From Verrucomicrobiota bacterium (GTDB lineage Bacteria > Verrucomicrobiota > Verrucomicrobiia > Limisphaerales > UBA1100): a stretch of DNA of 30,760 nt. The translations under genes and the position numbers were made by a program. The notes beneath the pieces were generated by a model. That model was not told the DNA's origin and searched no databases. It saw only the letters and a program-made list of their open reading frames with translations. This document shows, piece after piece, positions 23,321 to 30,760 of this stretch; the first letter of the stretch is position 1; each line of letters opens with the position of its first letter. The stretch spans positions 1 through 30,760 of the forward strand of contig JAPKEI010000003.1 of NCBI GenBank assembly GCA_028872685.1. The letters are read 5' to 3'.

Positions 23321-24313
23321 ATGTCGGGGAGGGCAGACAATTCCACATCATCCGTCGCGGATAACGACACGTTCGTGTCGTCGTTTCTGGATTATTTGCA
23401 CACCGAAGCGGGATCGTCCGTGTACACGCAGCGCAACTACAGACAGGCGCTCACGGAATTTTCGCAATGGTACTTTGGCGAACGCAACACCGCGCCGGAT
23501 TGGTTGCACTTAAAGAAACTCGATTTCCGAGGCTACTTGCGCTTCCTCGGGCGAGGCAATCTCAGTCGCTCTGCGGTGCAACTGCGCTTCTCCGCGTTGC
23601 GTTCATTCTACAAACATCTAATGCGGCGCGGCAAACTCGATGCCTCGCCTGTCAAAGAAATAACGCTGCCCAAAAAAGAAAAACGGCTGCCTCAATTTCT
23701 CACACTCGACCAAGCCGCCGCATTGATGGAAGCGCCCATCGTGGAACTGACCACCGCGCGCAAGCACGCGGAGAAGGACGCCGAAATCGATCCCGCGCCG
23801 TACCTCCGCGATGCCGCCATCCTCGAGGCGATTTATTCCTGCGGGCTGCGCATTAGCGAAGCTTGCGGGCTGCGCGTGCTCGATCTCGATCGCGAAGAAC
23901 GCCTGCTGCGCGTCCACGGCAAAGGCAAAAAGGAACGTCAAGTGCCCATCGGCGCACCGGCCGTGGCGGCCATTGAGCGTTATTGGGCCGCGCTGGAGCA
24001 TCCGCCCACCGATGAGATGCCCGTCTTCCTCGCCAACCCCGACGAACTTCGGCCAGTTTATCCGCGCCTTGTGCAGCTGCATTTTAAGCACTACCTCGCC
24101 GCTGCTGAGCTCGATCCCACACTCACCCCGCACAAGCTCCGCCACAGTTACGCCACCCATCTGCTCAATGCCGGTGCTGACCTCCGCAGCGTGCAGGAAC
24201 TGCTCGGGCACGAAAATCTCGTCACCACCCAAGTCTACACCCACCTCACCACCGGCCGCCTTAAACAAGCCTATGACGCCGCCCATCCGCGCGCCAAAGT
24301 AAAGCCGCAGTGA
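23321..24313 (+). CDS. xerC: Tyrosine recombinase, XerC/XerD type
   Basis: A 330-residue tyrosine recombinase. The N-terminal SAM-like DNA-binding domain covers about 15-110 (FLDYLHTEAGSSVYTQRNYRQAL, SAVQLRFSALRSFYKHL). The catalytic domain contains the full set of residues: Arg177 (GLRISEACGL), Lys201 (GKGKKER), His271 and Arg274 (HKLRHSYATHLL), His297 (ELLGHENL) and Tyr306 (TQVYTHL). Xer proteins resolve chromosome dimers at dif before division. A charged insert of about 15 to 20 residues (TTARKHAEKDAEIDPAP) sits between the domains' usual junction and the first catalytic Arg. No mobile-element genes flank it, so a housekeeping role is more likely than phage integration. XerC and XerD cannot be told apart without a partner. 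Start ATG 23321; no strong ribosome-binding site. Confidence 0.88.
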   Translation: MSGRADNSTSSVADNDTFVSSFLDYLHTEAGSSVYTQRNYRQALTEFSQWYFGERNTAPDWLHLKKLDFRGYLRFLGRGNLSRSAVQLRFSALRSFYKHLMRRGKLDASPVKEITLPKKEKRLPQFLTLDQAAALMEAPIVELTTARKHAEKDAEIDPAPYLRDAAILEAIYSCGLRISEACGLRVLDLDREERLLRVHGKGKKERQVPIGAPAVAAIERYWAALEHPPTDEMPVFLANPDELRPVYPRLVQLHFKHYLAAAELDPTLTPHKLRHSYATHLLNAGADLRSVQELLGHENLVTTQVYTHLTTGRLKQAYDAAHPRAKVKPQ

Positions 24314-24348
24314 TTGCCACCCGCCCCTGATTCGGCCCATAGTCGCCC

Positions 24349-25425
24349 GTGCACTTGGGGCATTTGCGAATGCGGGATTTTCGAAACTACGGGCGGCTCG
24401 ATGCCGACTTCGGGCCGGGCTTTCACGTGCTGCTCGGCCGCAATGCGCAGGGCAAAACCAATCTGCTCGAGGCCGTTCATTTGCTCGCCACCCTGCGGAG
24501 CTTTCGCGGCGTGGGTAGCGCCGCCATGGTGCGCCACGGCCAACCCAACTGGTTCGTGGGTGGCCGCGTAGTGGCCACCGGCTCCCATGCCATTAAACTT
24601 TACTGGAGCAAAAACGAGCGCCGTCTCACCCTCGACGATCAACCCATTCGCAAACTCACCGATTACCTCGGCACCCTCCGCACCGTCGCCTTTTGCACTG
24701 AGGACCTACAGCTTATCAAAGGTGCAGGACGCGGCCGCCGGCGCTTCCTTGATTTTCTCCTCACCCAAACCCTGCCCACTTACCTACCGCTTTTGCAAAA
24801 CTACACGCGGGCCGTGCGCTCCCGCAATGCGCTGCTCAAAAAACGACCCATCGATGAAGCCTCTCTCGAAAGTTTCACGCACGAAATGGTCAAGCTCGGC
24901 AACGAAATAATGACCCACCGCCACGCGCTCCTGCCCGAACTCGCCCCGCGCATCACCGCCGCCCATCAACGTATCGCCCCCGATGGCGAAGAACTGCTTG
25001 TCGAATACCAACCCCGCGTCAAAGAAGATTTCGCCGCCGAACTCCAGCGCGTGCGCGAACGCGAACGCGCCCTCGGCTCCACCCTCCTCGGCCCGCACCG
25101 CGATGAATTGAGCCTCCAGCTCAACAACAAACCCGCCGCCGATTTCGCCAGCGAAGGCCAAAAACGAACCCTCGCCATCGCCCTCAAACTCGCCCAATCC
25201 GAGCACCTCACCGCCACCCACGGCGCCCCGCCCATTCTATTGATCGACGACGTAATGGGCGAACTCGACGCCTCCCGGCGCCAAGCCTTCCTCCCCCTCC
25301 TAAGCCAATGCACCCAAGGCCGAGGCCAAGTCTTCATGACCTGCACCGAGCAAAACTGGCCCGAAGAACTCGGTGAAGAATTGCAAAAATGGGAAGTGAA
25401 CGAAGGGGAACTGAATCAAAGGTAG
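24349..25425 (+). CDS. recF: DNA replication and repair protein RecF
   Basis: A 358-residue RecF, an SMC-like ATPase that helps load RecA at gapped DNA with RecO and RecR. The Walker A motif GRNAQGKT is at residues 30-37, preceded by the typical LRMRDFRNY. Central helices carry QTLPTYLPLLQNYTRAVRSR. The signature LLGPHRDELSL, ASEGQKRTLAIALKLAQ and the Walker B with D-loop ILLIDDVMGELDASRR are all present. The start is GTG at 24349, where homology begins. It is 35 bases downstream of the recombinase. Unlike the common arrangement, dnaA, dnaN and gyrB are not next to it. Its TAG stop is the TAG of a GGTAGG repeat arm shared with the 3' end of nuoN. Confidence 0.96.
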   Translation: MHLGHLRMRDFRNYGRLDADFGPGFHVLLGRNAQGKTNLLEAVHLLATLRSFRGVGSAAMVRHGQPNWFVGGRVVATGSHAIKLYWSKNERRLTLDDQPIRKLTDYLGTLRTVAFCTEDLQLIKGAGRGRRRFLDFLLTQTLPTYLPLLQNYTRAVRSRNALLKKRPIDEASLESFTHEMVKLGNEIMTHRHALLPELAPRITAAHQRIAPDGEELLVEYQPRVKEDFAAELQRVRERERALGSTLLGPHRDELSLQLNNKPAADFASEGQKRTLAIALKLAQSEHLTATHGAPPILLIDDVMGELDASRRQAFLPLLSQCTQGRGQVFMTCTEQNWPEELGEELQKWEVNEGELNQR

Positions 25426-25476
25426 GAAGTGCTCTCCGAGCGCGCCCATGCGGTTTCAGGGAAACCGCCCTACCTA
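25421..25476. repeat. Palindromic repeat element, copy 2, between convergent recF and nuoN
   Basis: Outer arms GGTAGG (25421-25426) and CCTACC (25469-25474) are complementary. Inside them is a 7-bp hairpin GCGGTTT / AAACCGC (25450-25468) with a five-base loop. The first 26 bases match copy 1 at 10192-10217 at 23 positions. The left arm gives recF its TAG stop (25423-25425). The right arm, read on the minus strand, lies at the nuoN TAG stop (25474-25476). It may serve as a bidirectional terminator, although there is no long T-run. Confidence 0.75.
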
Positions 25477-26955
25477 AAACAAATACGACTGAATATAATC
25501 CACCACCGGCTCCGGCCATACGCCGAGTACCACCGTCAACAACGCCAGCACGAGAATCGCCACGGAGGCGGACAAACCCACCGGCGAATTATCCATCTCA
25601 CCGGTTTCCTCGCGCACGAAGACGGCTTTGAGGATTTTCAGGTAATAATAAAGTGCCACTACGCTGAAGGCGAGAGCCACGGCCACGAGCCAATATAAAC
25701 CGTCACTCCAGTATTCCATTTGTGGCGCGGCGTGAATGGCGGCGTAGAATAAATAAAATTTCCCCACAAACCCCGCGAGCGGGGGGATGCCTGCCAACGA
25801 CAGCACGAATACCAGCAAAGCCAGCGAAAGGCCGGGGCTGGTTTTCCAAGCGCCCCGAAAATCATCGATGAGCGCCTCGCGCCCGAGCCGGTCATTCCAC
25901 ACGCTCACCACCGCGAACGCGCCCAGCGTGGCGATGGCATAAACGATCGCATAAAACATTGCCGCCGCGCGGCCGGCATCCGTGAAGGCCACCACGGCCA
26001 CCAGAATATAACCGGCATTGGCAATGGCGCTATAGGCGAGCAACCGTTTTACATTCGCCTGCCGCAACGCGCCGAGGTTGCCCACCGCCATACTCGCCAC
26101 GGCCATTAACAACAGCAGCGGAACAATCGTCGAGTGCGCCGATGGAAGTGAAACCGGCCCGAGCAATGCGAGCAACAACGCCACCCCGGCGATTTTTGAG
26201 CCACTGGCAATCCATGCCGCCGCGGGAGTGGGCGCCGCTTGATACACATCCGGCGCCCACAAATGAAATGGCGCGAGCGCCAGCTTGAAACCAAGCCCCA
26301 CCAAAATAAATAAATACGCCACCATCACCAGCCGTGGCGCTTCCGCGAGCGTCGCCTGTGTGATGTCCAGTTTCCCAAGCGTGCCGAATAAATAACTGAT
26401 GCCGAATAACAGAAACGCCGAGGCCACACCGCCGTAGGTGAAATATTTCAGTGCCGCCTCGGCGGATTCCTTGCGCACGGGGTTTAGCGCGGTGAGCGCG
26501 TACAGGCTCAGACTAACCAATTCCAACGCCACGAATGCCCCGAGTAAATTGCGGCTAGTGACCATGAAACCCATCCCCAATGTAGCCAGTAACAGCAGCG
26601 CGAAATACTCGCTCACTTGCGGTGTGGAAATCGTCCGAGCCGCCAATGGCAGCACCAATAGTCCCAGCAAAAACAGAACGCCCTTCAACGCCAGTGTGCC
26701 GGTGTTCAAAACCAGTTGACCTTGAGTGGCAACTCCCAGCGCGTGACCCTCCACCGCGAGGCTGCCGGTTAATTGGCAACCCAAAACCACCAGTGCCGCC
26801 ACCAACCCAAAACCGCAAATACGTGAGGCCGCACACGCGCGGCACGTCAGCGATGCGCCACGCAGTTTGGTGTAGTCCACGCCCAACGCCGCGAATAGCG
26901 CTACAACCACAATGAGGTCGGGCAAGAGCGCGGTGAATATTGCGGAGTAATTCAT
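25474..26955 (-). CDS. nuoN: NADH-quinone oxidoreductase subunit N
   Basis: A 493-residue antiporter-like subunit of respiratory complex I, the innermost of the large proton-pumping membrane subunits, with about 14 helices. Its key charged residues are present: Glu145 in FVALELVSLSLY, Lys224 in GLGFKLALAPFHLW, Lys254 in ASGSKIAG, and the later Lys in LAGFVGKFYLF. The motif DVYQAAPTPAAAW is typical of NuoN. The ATG at 26955 is three bases after the upstream nuoM stop. It is last in nuoL-nuoM-nuoM-nuoN on the minus strand. Its stop lies in a palindromic repeat shared with convergent recF. Confidence 0.96.
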   Translation of the reverse strand: MNYSAIFTALLPDLIVVVALFAALGVDYTKLRGASLTCRACAASRICGFGLVAALVVLGCQLTGSLAVEGHALGVATQGQLVLNTGTLALKGVLFLLGLLVLPLAARTISTPQVSEYFALLLLATLGMGFMVTSRNLLGAFVALELVSLSLYALTALNPVRKESAEAALKYFTYGGVASAFLLFGISYLFGTLGKLDITQATLAEAPRLVMVAYLFILVGLGFKLALAPFHLWAPDVYQAAPTPAAAWIASGSKIAGVALLLALLGPVSLPSAHSTIVPLLLLMAVASMAVGNLGALRQANVKRLLAYSAIANAGYILVAVVAFTDAGRAAAMFYAIVYAIATLGAFAVVSVWNDRLGREALIDDFRGAWKTSPGLSLALLVFVLSLAGIPPLAGFVGKFYLFYAAIHAAPQMEYWSDGLYWLVAVALAFSVVALYYYLKILKAVFVREETGEMDNSPVGLSASVAILVLALLTVVLGVWPEPVVDYIQSYLF

Positions 26956-26958
26956 TTA

Positions 26959-28440
26959 TTAAAAACGGTTCAGCAAAAGTTGCAGGCTGCCGGCGATGTG
27001 ATTGGTGAGCAACCACGGACACAGCCCGATAAGCAACGACGCGCCGAGCAACAACGCCACACCGGCCTTTTCCGGCAATGTCATCGGTGGATAATCAGCA
27101 TCGTTTTCTCCGTTGTTGCCATCGCTGGCATCATTGCCAATGCTCCGCTCGCGGAAAAATGCTTCGTGAATTTTTGCCAGCGTGTAGCCGAACGTTGCCA
27201 GCACGCCCACGCCCGCGGTGATGACAATCCATGTTGGCAAAGCCGCCCACGCGCCGAGCAACACGTACAGCTCGGACACAAACCCACTGAATCCCGGCAA
27301 GCCCATCGACGCCAAGGCCGCTACGATGAAAATCCAAGCGATGCCCGGCATCCGTTCCATTAGCCGGTGCAATTCATCAAGCATTCGCGTTTTGGTGCGC
27401 GTGTAAATCACCGTGCCCACCAGCGCGAAGAGCAGTGCGCCGATGACGCCGTGCGAAAACATTTGCAGCACTGCGCCCGTCATCCCCGTGAGATGCAGCG
27501 TGCCGATGCCCAGCAAGACAAAGCCCATATGGCTCACGCTGGAATAGCCGATCACGTATTTGAAATCATCCTGCCGCAACGCCGCCAGCGCACCGTAAAT
27601 GATGTTGATCACCGCGAACACTGCCACCCACGGTGCCCACACCATAGCGCCTTCGGGCAGCAAACCCACCGCCACGCGCAGGCAACCGTATGCGCCCAGC
27701 TTCATCACTACGCCTGCCAGCAACATACTCGCCGCTGTGGGCGCAGCCGAGTGACCTTGCGGCGCCCATGTGTGGAACGGCCACATGCCCGCCAAAATCG
27801 CAAAGCCCACGAACATCACCGGGAACACCACCGCCTGCAGTCCGCTGGAAAAGTCCACGGTCATCAGCACGCGCAAATCGAAGGTGTTCAATCCGGAAGC
27901 AAAGAACAGCGCCAGCATTCCGATCAACACCAACGCGCTGCCACCGAAGGAATACATCACCAGCTTCATCGCCGCGTACTCGCGCTTTGCGCCGCCCCAA
28001 ATGGCGATCAGAAAATATTTGGGCACAATCGCGATTTCATAAAAGACAAACAGCAGAAACAAATCCATCGACAAAAACACCCCGTACACCCCTCCAATCA
28101 GCGCGAAGTAAAAAGCGTAAAACTGATTGGCCCGATGATCGAGATTCCAAGTGAAGAGCACCCCCGCCACGGCCACCAATCCCGTGACCAACAATAACGG
28201 CAAACTGATTCCATCAAATCCGGTGATAAACGCCACCCCCATCGAGGGAATCCAAGTTTGCCGGATGACATCCTCCATCCCCGGCCCTGTGTAGCGCAGG
28301 GCGCAGCAAAACGCCGCCGCCAATCCCAGCAACGCCGTCAGCAGCGCCACCCAGCGAATGCGCCGATGCGCCGTCGCGGGCAATAACCCACAAACCAGCG
28401 CGCCGGCAAAGCTGAAGATGACTGTGAGCAATGCAATCAT
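26959..28440 (-). CDS. nuoM: NADH-quinone oxidoreductase subunit M, copy adjacent to nuoN
   Basis: A 493-residue NuoM-type antiporter-like subunit of complex I. Conserved features are Glu135 in FVFYEIAIVPKYFLIAIWGG, PFHTWAPQGHSAAPTAASM, Lys247 in GVVMKLGAYGCLR, and Glu in LPGFSGFVSELYVL. The lysine expected in helix 7 (GFAVK type) is replaced by Leu216 in GFAILAGMWPFH, so one of the residues thought to carry protons is missing; the other NuoM keeps it. The C-terminus has an Asp/Asn-rich cytoplasmic or periplasmic loop (GNDASDGNNGENDAD). ATG 28440 is one base after the stop of the other nuoM. With that second, clearly different NuoM it defines a two-NuoM complex I. Confidence 0.95.
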   Translation of the reverse strand: MIALLTVIFSFAGALVCGLLPATAHRRIRWVALLTALLGLAAAFCCALRYTGPGMEDVIRQTWIPSMGVAFITGFDGISLPLLLVTGLVAVAGVLFTWNLDHRANQFYAFYFALIGGVYGVFLSMDLFLLFVFYEIAIVPKYFLIAIWGGAKREYAAMKLVMYSFGGSALVLIGMLALFFASGLNTFDLRVLMTVDFSSGLQAVVFPVMFVGFAILAGMWPFHTWAPQGHSAAPTAASMLLAGVVMKLGAYGCLRVAVGLLPEGAMVWAPWVAVFAVINIIYGALAALRQDDFKYVIGYSSVSHMGFVLLGIGTLHLTGMTGAVLQMFSHGVIGALLFALVGTVIYTRTKTRMLDELHRLMERMPGIAWIFIVAALASMGLPGFSGFVSELYVLLGAWAALPTWIVITAGVGVLATFGYTLAKIHEAFFRERSIGNDASDGNNGENDADYPPMTLPEKAGVALLLGASLLIGLCPWLLTNHIAGSLQLLLNRF

Positions 28441-28441
28441 A

Positions 28442-29881
28442 TCAAAACAAGATTGAACTAAACCGCAGCCAAGTGCCCGGTGCCATTCCCACCCAAAATA
28501 CGAGGATGAGGAGCGGAATTAAAATAAACGTTTCCATCAAAGATAAATCCGGCATCGCGCGATGCCGTTCGGGCGTGGGGCCAGTAAATATTTTTTGTAG
28601 CATCGTCAGCAAAAACACCGCCGTTGCCAAAAGCCCCAACGTGGCCACTGCTGTGATGCCCGGTGCCACGGCAAAGCTGCCACTGAAAACCAAAAACTCT
28701 GCCGCAAACCCAGCCATAAACGGCAAGCCGAGCGAACAAAACGTCAGCATAAAAAACGCCGCCGCGAAACGGGGTGTTACTGAACTCAGCCCTCCAAAGT
28801 CGCCCAAGCCACGCGCGCCAGCGCGTTCTTCCAACAAACCCACGAGATAAAACAAGCCCGCCGCAGCAATGCCGTGCGCGAACATTTGCAGAATAATGCC
28901 TTGCGTGGCCAACGCGCGCACATCGATTTGTGCACCATCGGTTGCAAGCCCAATTGCGCCCACCGCGAGCACGCAAAAGGCGACGTGATTGAGCGAAGAA
29001 AACGCCAGCATCCGTTTGAGATCCGTTTGGCGTAGCGCGAGGAATGCGCCCCACAAAATCGTCACCAACGCGAAGGCCATCAGCGGTGTGGCGTAGTGCT
29101 TCAAATGCTCTGGAAAGATGGGTACCACCAATCGTAGAAAACCGTACACGCCCATTTTGCTCATCACGCCCGTGAGCAGCATCGCCACCGGCGCGGGCGC
29201 GGCAGCATACGCGGGTGCCTGCCAAATGTGCAGCGGCGCCATCGGTACTTTTACCCACAAGCCCGCGAGCACCGCACAGAAAACCCACGGGCTAACATCC
29301 ACGCCCATTCCGGCGAGCGTGATGAAATCGAAAGTCTTCGTTTGCTGATAAATAAACAGGAATCCCAACAGCATCGCCACGCTGCCAACCACGGTGAACA
29401 GGAAAAAGTTCAGCGCCGCACGATGACGCTCTTCGCCCTCGCCGAAAAGTTTGATGAGGAAAAATGCCGGCACCAAAGCCAGCTCCCAGTAAAGAAACCA
29501 ATGGAAAAAGTTGAGCGCCGTAAAGGTGCCGAAGAGCCCTGTGAAAAGCAGACTTAACAACGCAAAATAAGTACGCGGCCGGTCGGTGTGTTTCCAGGAC
29601 GCCAGCACCACTAACGGCGCGAGCACTGCGGCAAGCAGGAGCACTAGGGCATTAAGGCCATCGAGGCCGACGAAGTAGTCAATACCGAGCGCAGGAATCC
29701 AATTGAATTTTTCCTGAAACTGGATGCCGGTTTCCGCGAGATCAAACCGCGTGAGCATAAACACCGTCAGCGCCAGAGACACCAACGCGCCACCGAGCGC
29801 GACCATCCGCGCACGCGCTTCCGGCAGGGCAAACATCAAAATCGCCGCCGCAATCGGTGCTAATGTGAGCGCGGTAATCAT
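28442..29881 (-). CDS. nuoM: NADH-quinone oxidoreductase subunit M, second copy, adjacent to nuoL
   Basis: A 479-residue NuoM-type subunit, distinct in sequence from its neighbour rather than a recent duplicate. It keeps all expected charged residues: Glu133 in FLYWELALVPAFFLIKLFGEG, Lys211 in GLWVKVPMAPLHIW, Lys242 in GVMSKMGVYGFLR, and the Glu in MAGFAAEFLVFSG. The ATG at 29881 overlaps the nuoL stop (ATGA), giving translational coupling. The open frame reaches back to 30004, but that 41-residue extension is antisense-frame sequence over nuoL and has no NuoM character. It would form one of two NuoM modules between NuoL and NuoN in the membrane arm. Confidence 0.93.
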   Translation of the reverse strand: MITALTLAPIAAAILMFALPEARARMVALGGALVSLALTVFMLTRFDLAETGIQFQEKFNWIPALGIDYFVGLDGLNALVLLLAAVLAPLVVLASWKHTDRPRTYFALLSLLFTGLFGTFTALNFFHWFLYWELALVPAFFLIKLFGEGEERHRAALNFFLFTVVGSVAMLLGFLFIYQQTKTFDFITLAGMGVDVSPWVFCAVLAGLWVKVPMAPLHIWQAPAYAAAPAPVAMLLTGVMSKMGVYGFLRLVVPIFPEHLKHYATPLMAFALVTILWGAFLALRQTDLKRMLAFSSLNHVAFCVLAVGAIGLATDGAQIDVRALATQGIILQMFAHGIAAAGLFYLVGLLEERAGARGLGDFGGLSSVTPRFAAAFFMLTFCSLGLPFMAGFAAEFLVFSGSFAVAPGITAVATLGLLATAVFLLTMLQKIFTGPTPERHRAMPDLSLMETFILIPLLILVFWVGMAPGTWLRFSSILF

Positions 29882-30760
29882 ATCATCCAAAACAAGAGCA
29901 GCCCCAACGCCACCGCGCCGAAGGCGATGAGCCGGAGGTAGCTTGACAAAAACCCACTTTGCGGACGCGTGACCGCCCAGCCACAGTCGCGCAATTTCTG
30001 GCACAAGCCATCAAAGGCAAACGTGTCGATGAAGCGACGATCGCCGCCGATAGCCACCGCGCTGCTGAGCGCGCGCGCCAACGCCACGGCCATATCGCGC
30101 ACGAAGAGCAGCAGCTCGTTGAGTTGCTCCCAAATGATGGCCATCAGATTCCAAAGGCGGCCCAAGGTGGCGGCGTAGAGTTCATCGAACCATAACTTCT
30201 CGCGCAAGGGCGCGACTGCCAGTGGATCGGTTCCCTCGCCGAGCTTGCGTCCGCCGTAAAACAACCAACCAATCAGAATGCCCCCCAACGCCACGGCCAC
30301 ACTCACGACGATGACGATGGTTCCGTGCGGGGCCGCCGAGCCGGGTAGTTTTTCAAAAACCGGTTCGTGCGCCAACGCACCGAGGCCAAGCGCGGCCACG
30401 GCGAGAATGATGAGCGGCACGGTCATCACTTTGGGGCTTTCGTGCGGTTCGTGTTCGCCGCGATGCGCACCGGTGAACACGTACAAACATTGGCGCGTCA
30501 TGTAAATTGCAGTGAGCAGCGAAGCAAATGCGGCGATCCAAAAGATGGGGCGATTGGCCGCCCACGCGCTCGCGAGGATTTCGTCTTTGCTGAAAAATCC
30601 GCTCGTAAATGGAAACGCCACCAACGCCGCCGTACCGCACAAATAAGCGATGGATGTGATGCGCATCGATTTCCACACGCCACCCATTTTGCGGATGTCC
30701 TGTTGCTCGTGGCAACCGTGGATAATACTGCCCGCGCCAAGAAAAAGCAGCGCCTTGAAA
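29878..30760 (-). CDS. nuoL: NADH-quinone oxidoreductase subunit L, 5' part outside window
   Basis: The last 293 residues of NuoL, the distal pumping subunit of complex I; the start lies beyond the window. The visible part begins with KALLFLGAGSIIHGCHEQQD and DIRKMGG, both diagnostic for NuoL, followed by FPFTSGFFSKDEIL with the conserved helix-12 lysine, and KLWFDELYAATLG. Between FDELY and the final helix (SGFLSSYLRLIAFG) there are about 72 residues, against roughly 43-45 in ordinary NuoL as I recall it, so the lateral amphipathic helix appears to be about 27 residues longer. This matters because a longer helix would be needed to span an extra NuoM. The frame is open from base 30760 to the TGA at 29878-29880. 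Confidence 0.95.
   Translation of the reverse strand, partial: FKALLFLGAGSIIHGCHEQQDIRKMGGVWKSMRITSIAYLCGTAALVAFPFTSGFFSKDEILASAWAANRPIFWIAAFASLLTAIYMTRQCLYVFTGAHRGEHEPHESPKVMTVPLIILAVAALGLGALAHEPVFEKLPGSAAPHGTIVIVVSVAVALGGILIGWLFYGGRKLGEGTDPLAVAPLREKLWFDELYAATLGRLWNLMAIIWEQLNELLLFVRDMAVALARALSSAVAIGGDRRFIDTFAFDGLCQKLRDCGWAVTRPQSGFLSSYLRLIAFGAVALGLLLFWMI

Noticed and set aside
23321..24313. Tyrosine recombinase as the integrase of a mobile element
   Set aside because: No tRNA, att repeats or element genes flank it; it sits between topB and recF and has the size and motifs of housekeeping Xer proteins. It also does not adjoin the trpE-tail duplication.
26959..29881. The two nuoM genes as a recent tandem duplication
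   Set aside because: The proteins differ in length and throughout their sequence and keep different charged residues, so they are old, distinct subunits.
1..30760. tRNA, rRNA, CRISPR arrays, insertion sequences, riboswitches
   Set aside because: Gaps between genes were read for cloverleaf ends, regular direct repeats with spacers, and transposase motifs; none was found. A covariance-model search was not possible here.

Overview
The window (30,760 bases, GC-rich, densely coding on both strands) looks like a chromosomal segment from the PVC superphylum, most likely a Verrucomicrobiota bacterium. This is inference from gene content, not from a marker gene. The pointers are a formylglycine-type sulfatase operon, a bacterial SET-domain methyltransferase, a G8-domain beta-helix protein, many short lipoproteins, a menaquinone-type UbiE, and dispersed intergenic repeats of kinds I associate with such genomes. 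There are no rRNA or tRNA genes, CRISPR arrays, transposases or phage genes.

Layout. 1-1755: a DMT-family transporter cut by the window start, a rhodanese and a SET-domain protein. 1852-7510: three translationally coupled exported proteins (sulfatase, large lipoprotein with a glycosidase-like middle, degenerate Gfo/Idh/MocA-like protein), probably for use of sulfated polysaccharide. 7513-10121 (minus): ndk, a nitroreductase and a membrane-anchored zinc-ribbon protein. 10271-12580 (minus): a G8-domain secreted protein bracketed by a near-perfect 29-base duplication of the end of trpE. 12783-15519 (minus): hisF-hisI-trpE. 15633-19749 (plus): six exported or lipoprotein genes, including the LpoB / COG3014-like / YcfL-like trio linked in other bacteria to control of peptidoglycan synthesis. 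19786-20490 (minus): ubiE/menG. 20642-25425 (plus): topB, a Xer-type recombinase and recF. 25474-30760 (minus): the membrane arm of respiratory complex I in the order nuoL-nuoM-nuoM-nuoN.

The most notable points are: (a) two different NuoM subunits together with what looks like an enlarged lateral helix in NuoL, the hallmarks of the '2M' type of complex I; (b) the trpE-tail duplication flanking the G8 gene, which suggests an insertion; (c) a palindromic repeat that supplies the stop codons of both convergent genes recF and nuoN; (d) an envelope lipoprotein cluster whose members share peptide motifs. UbiE (menaquinone) and complex I fit together as parts of one respiratory chain.

All gaps between genes are shorter than about 205 bases. 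The larger ones (12581-12782, 16041-16192, 10122-10270, 20491-20641, 15520-15632) hold the repeats, terminator and hairpins listed below and otherwise nothing I can recognise.
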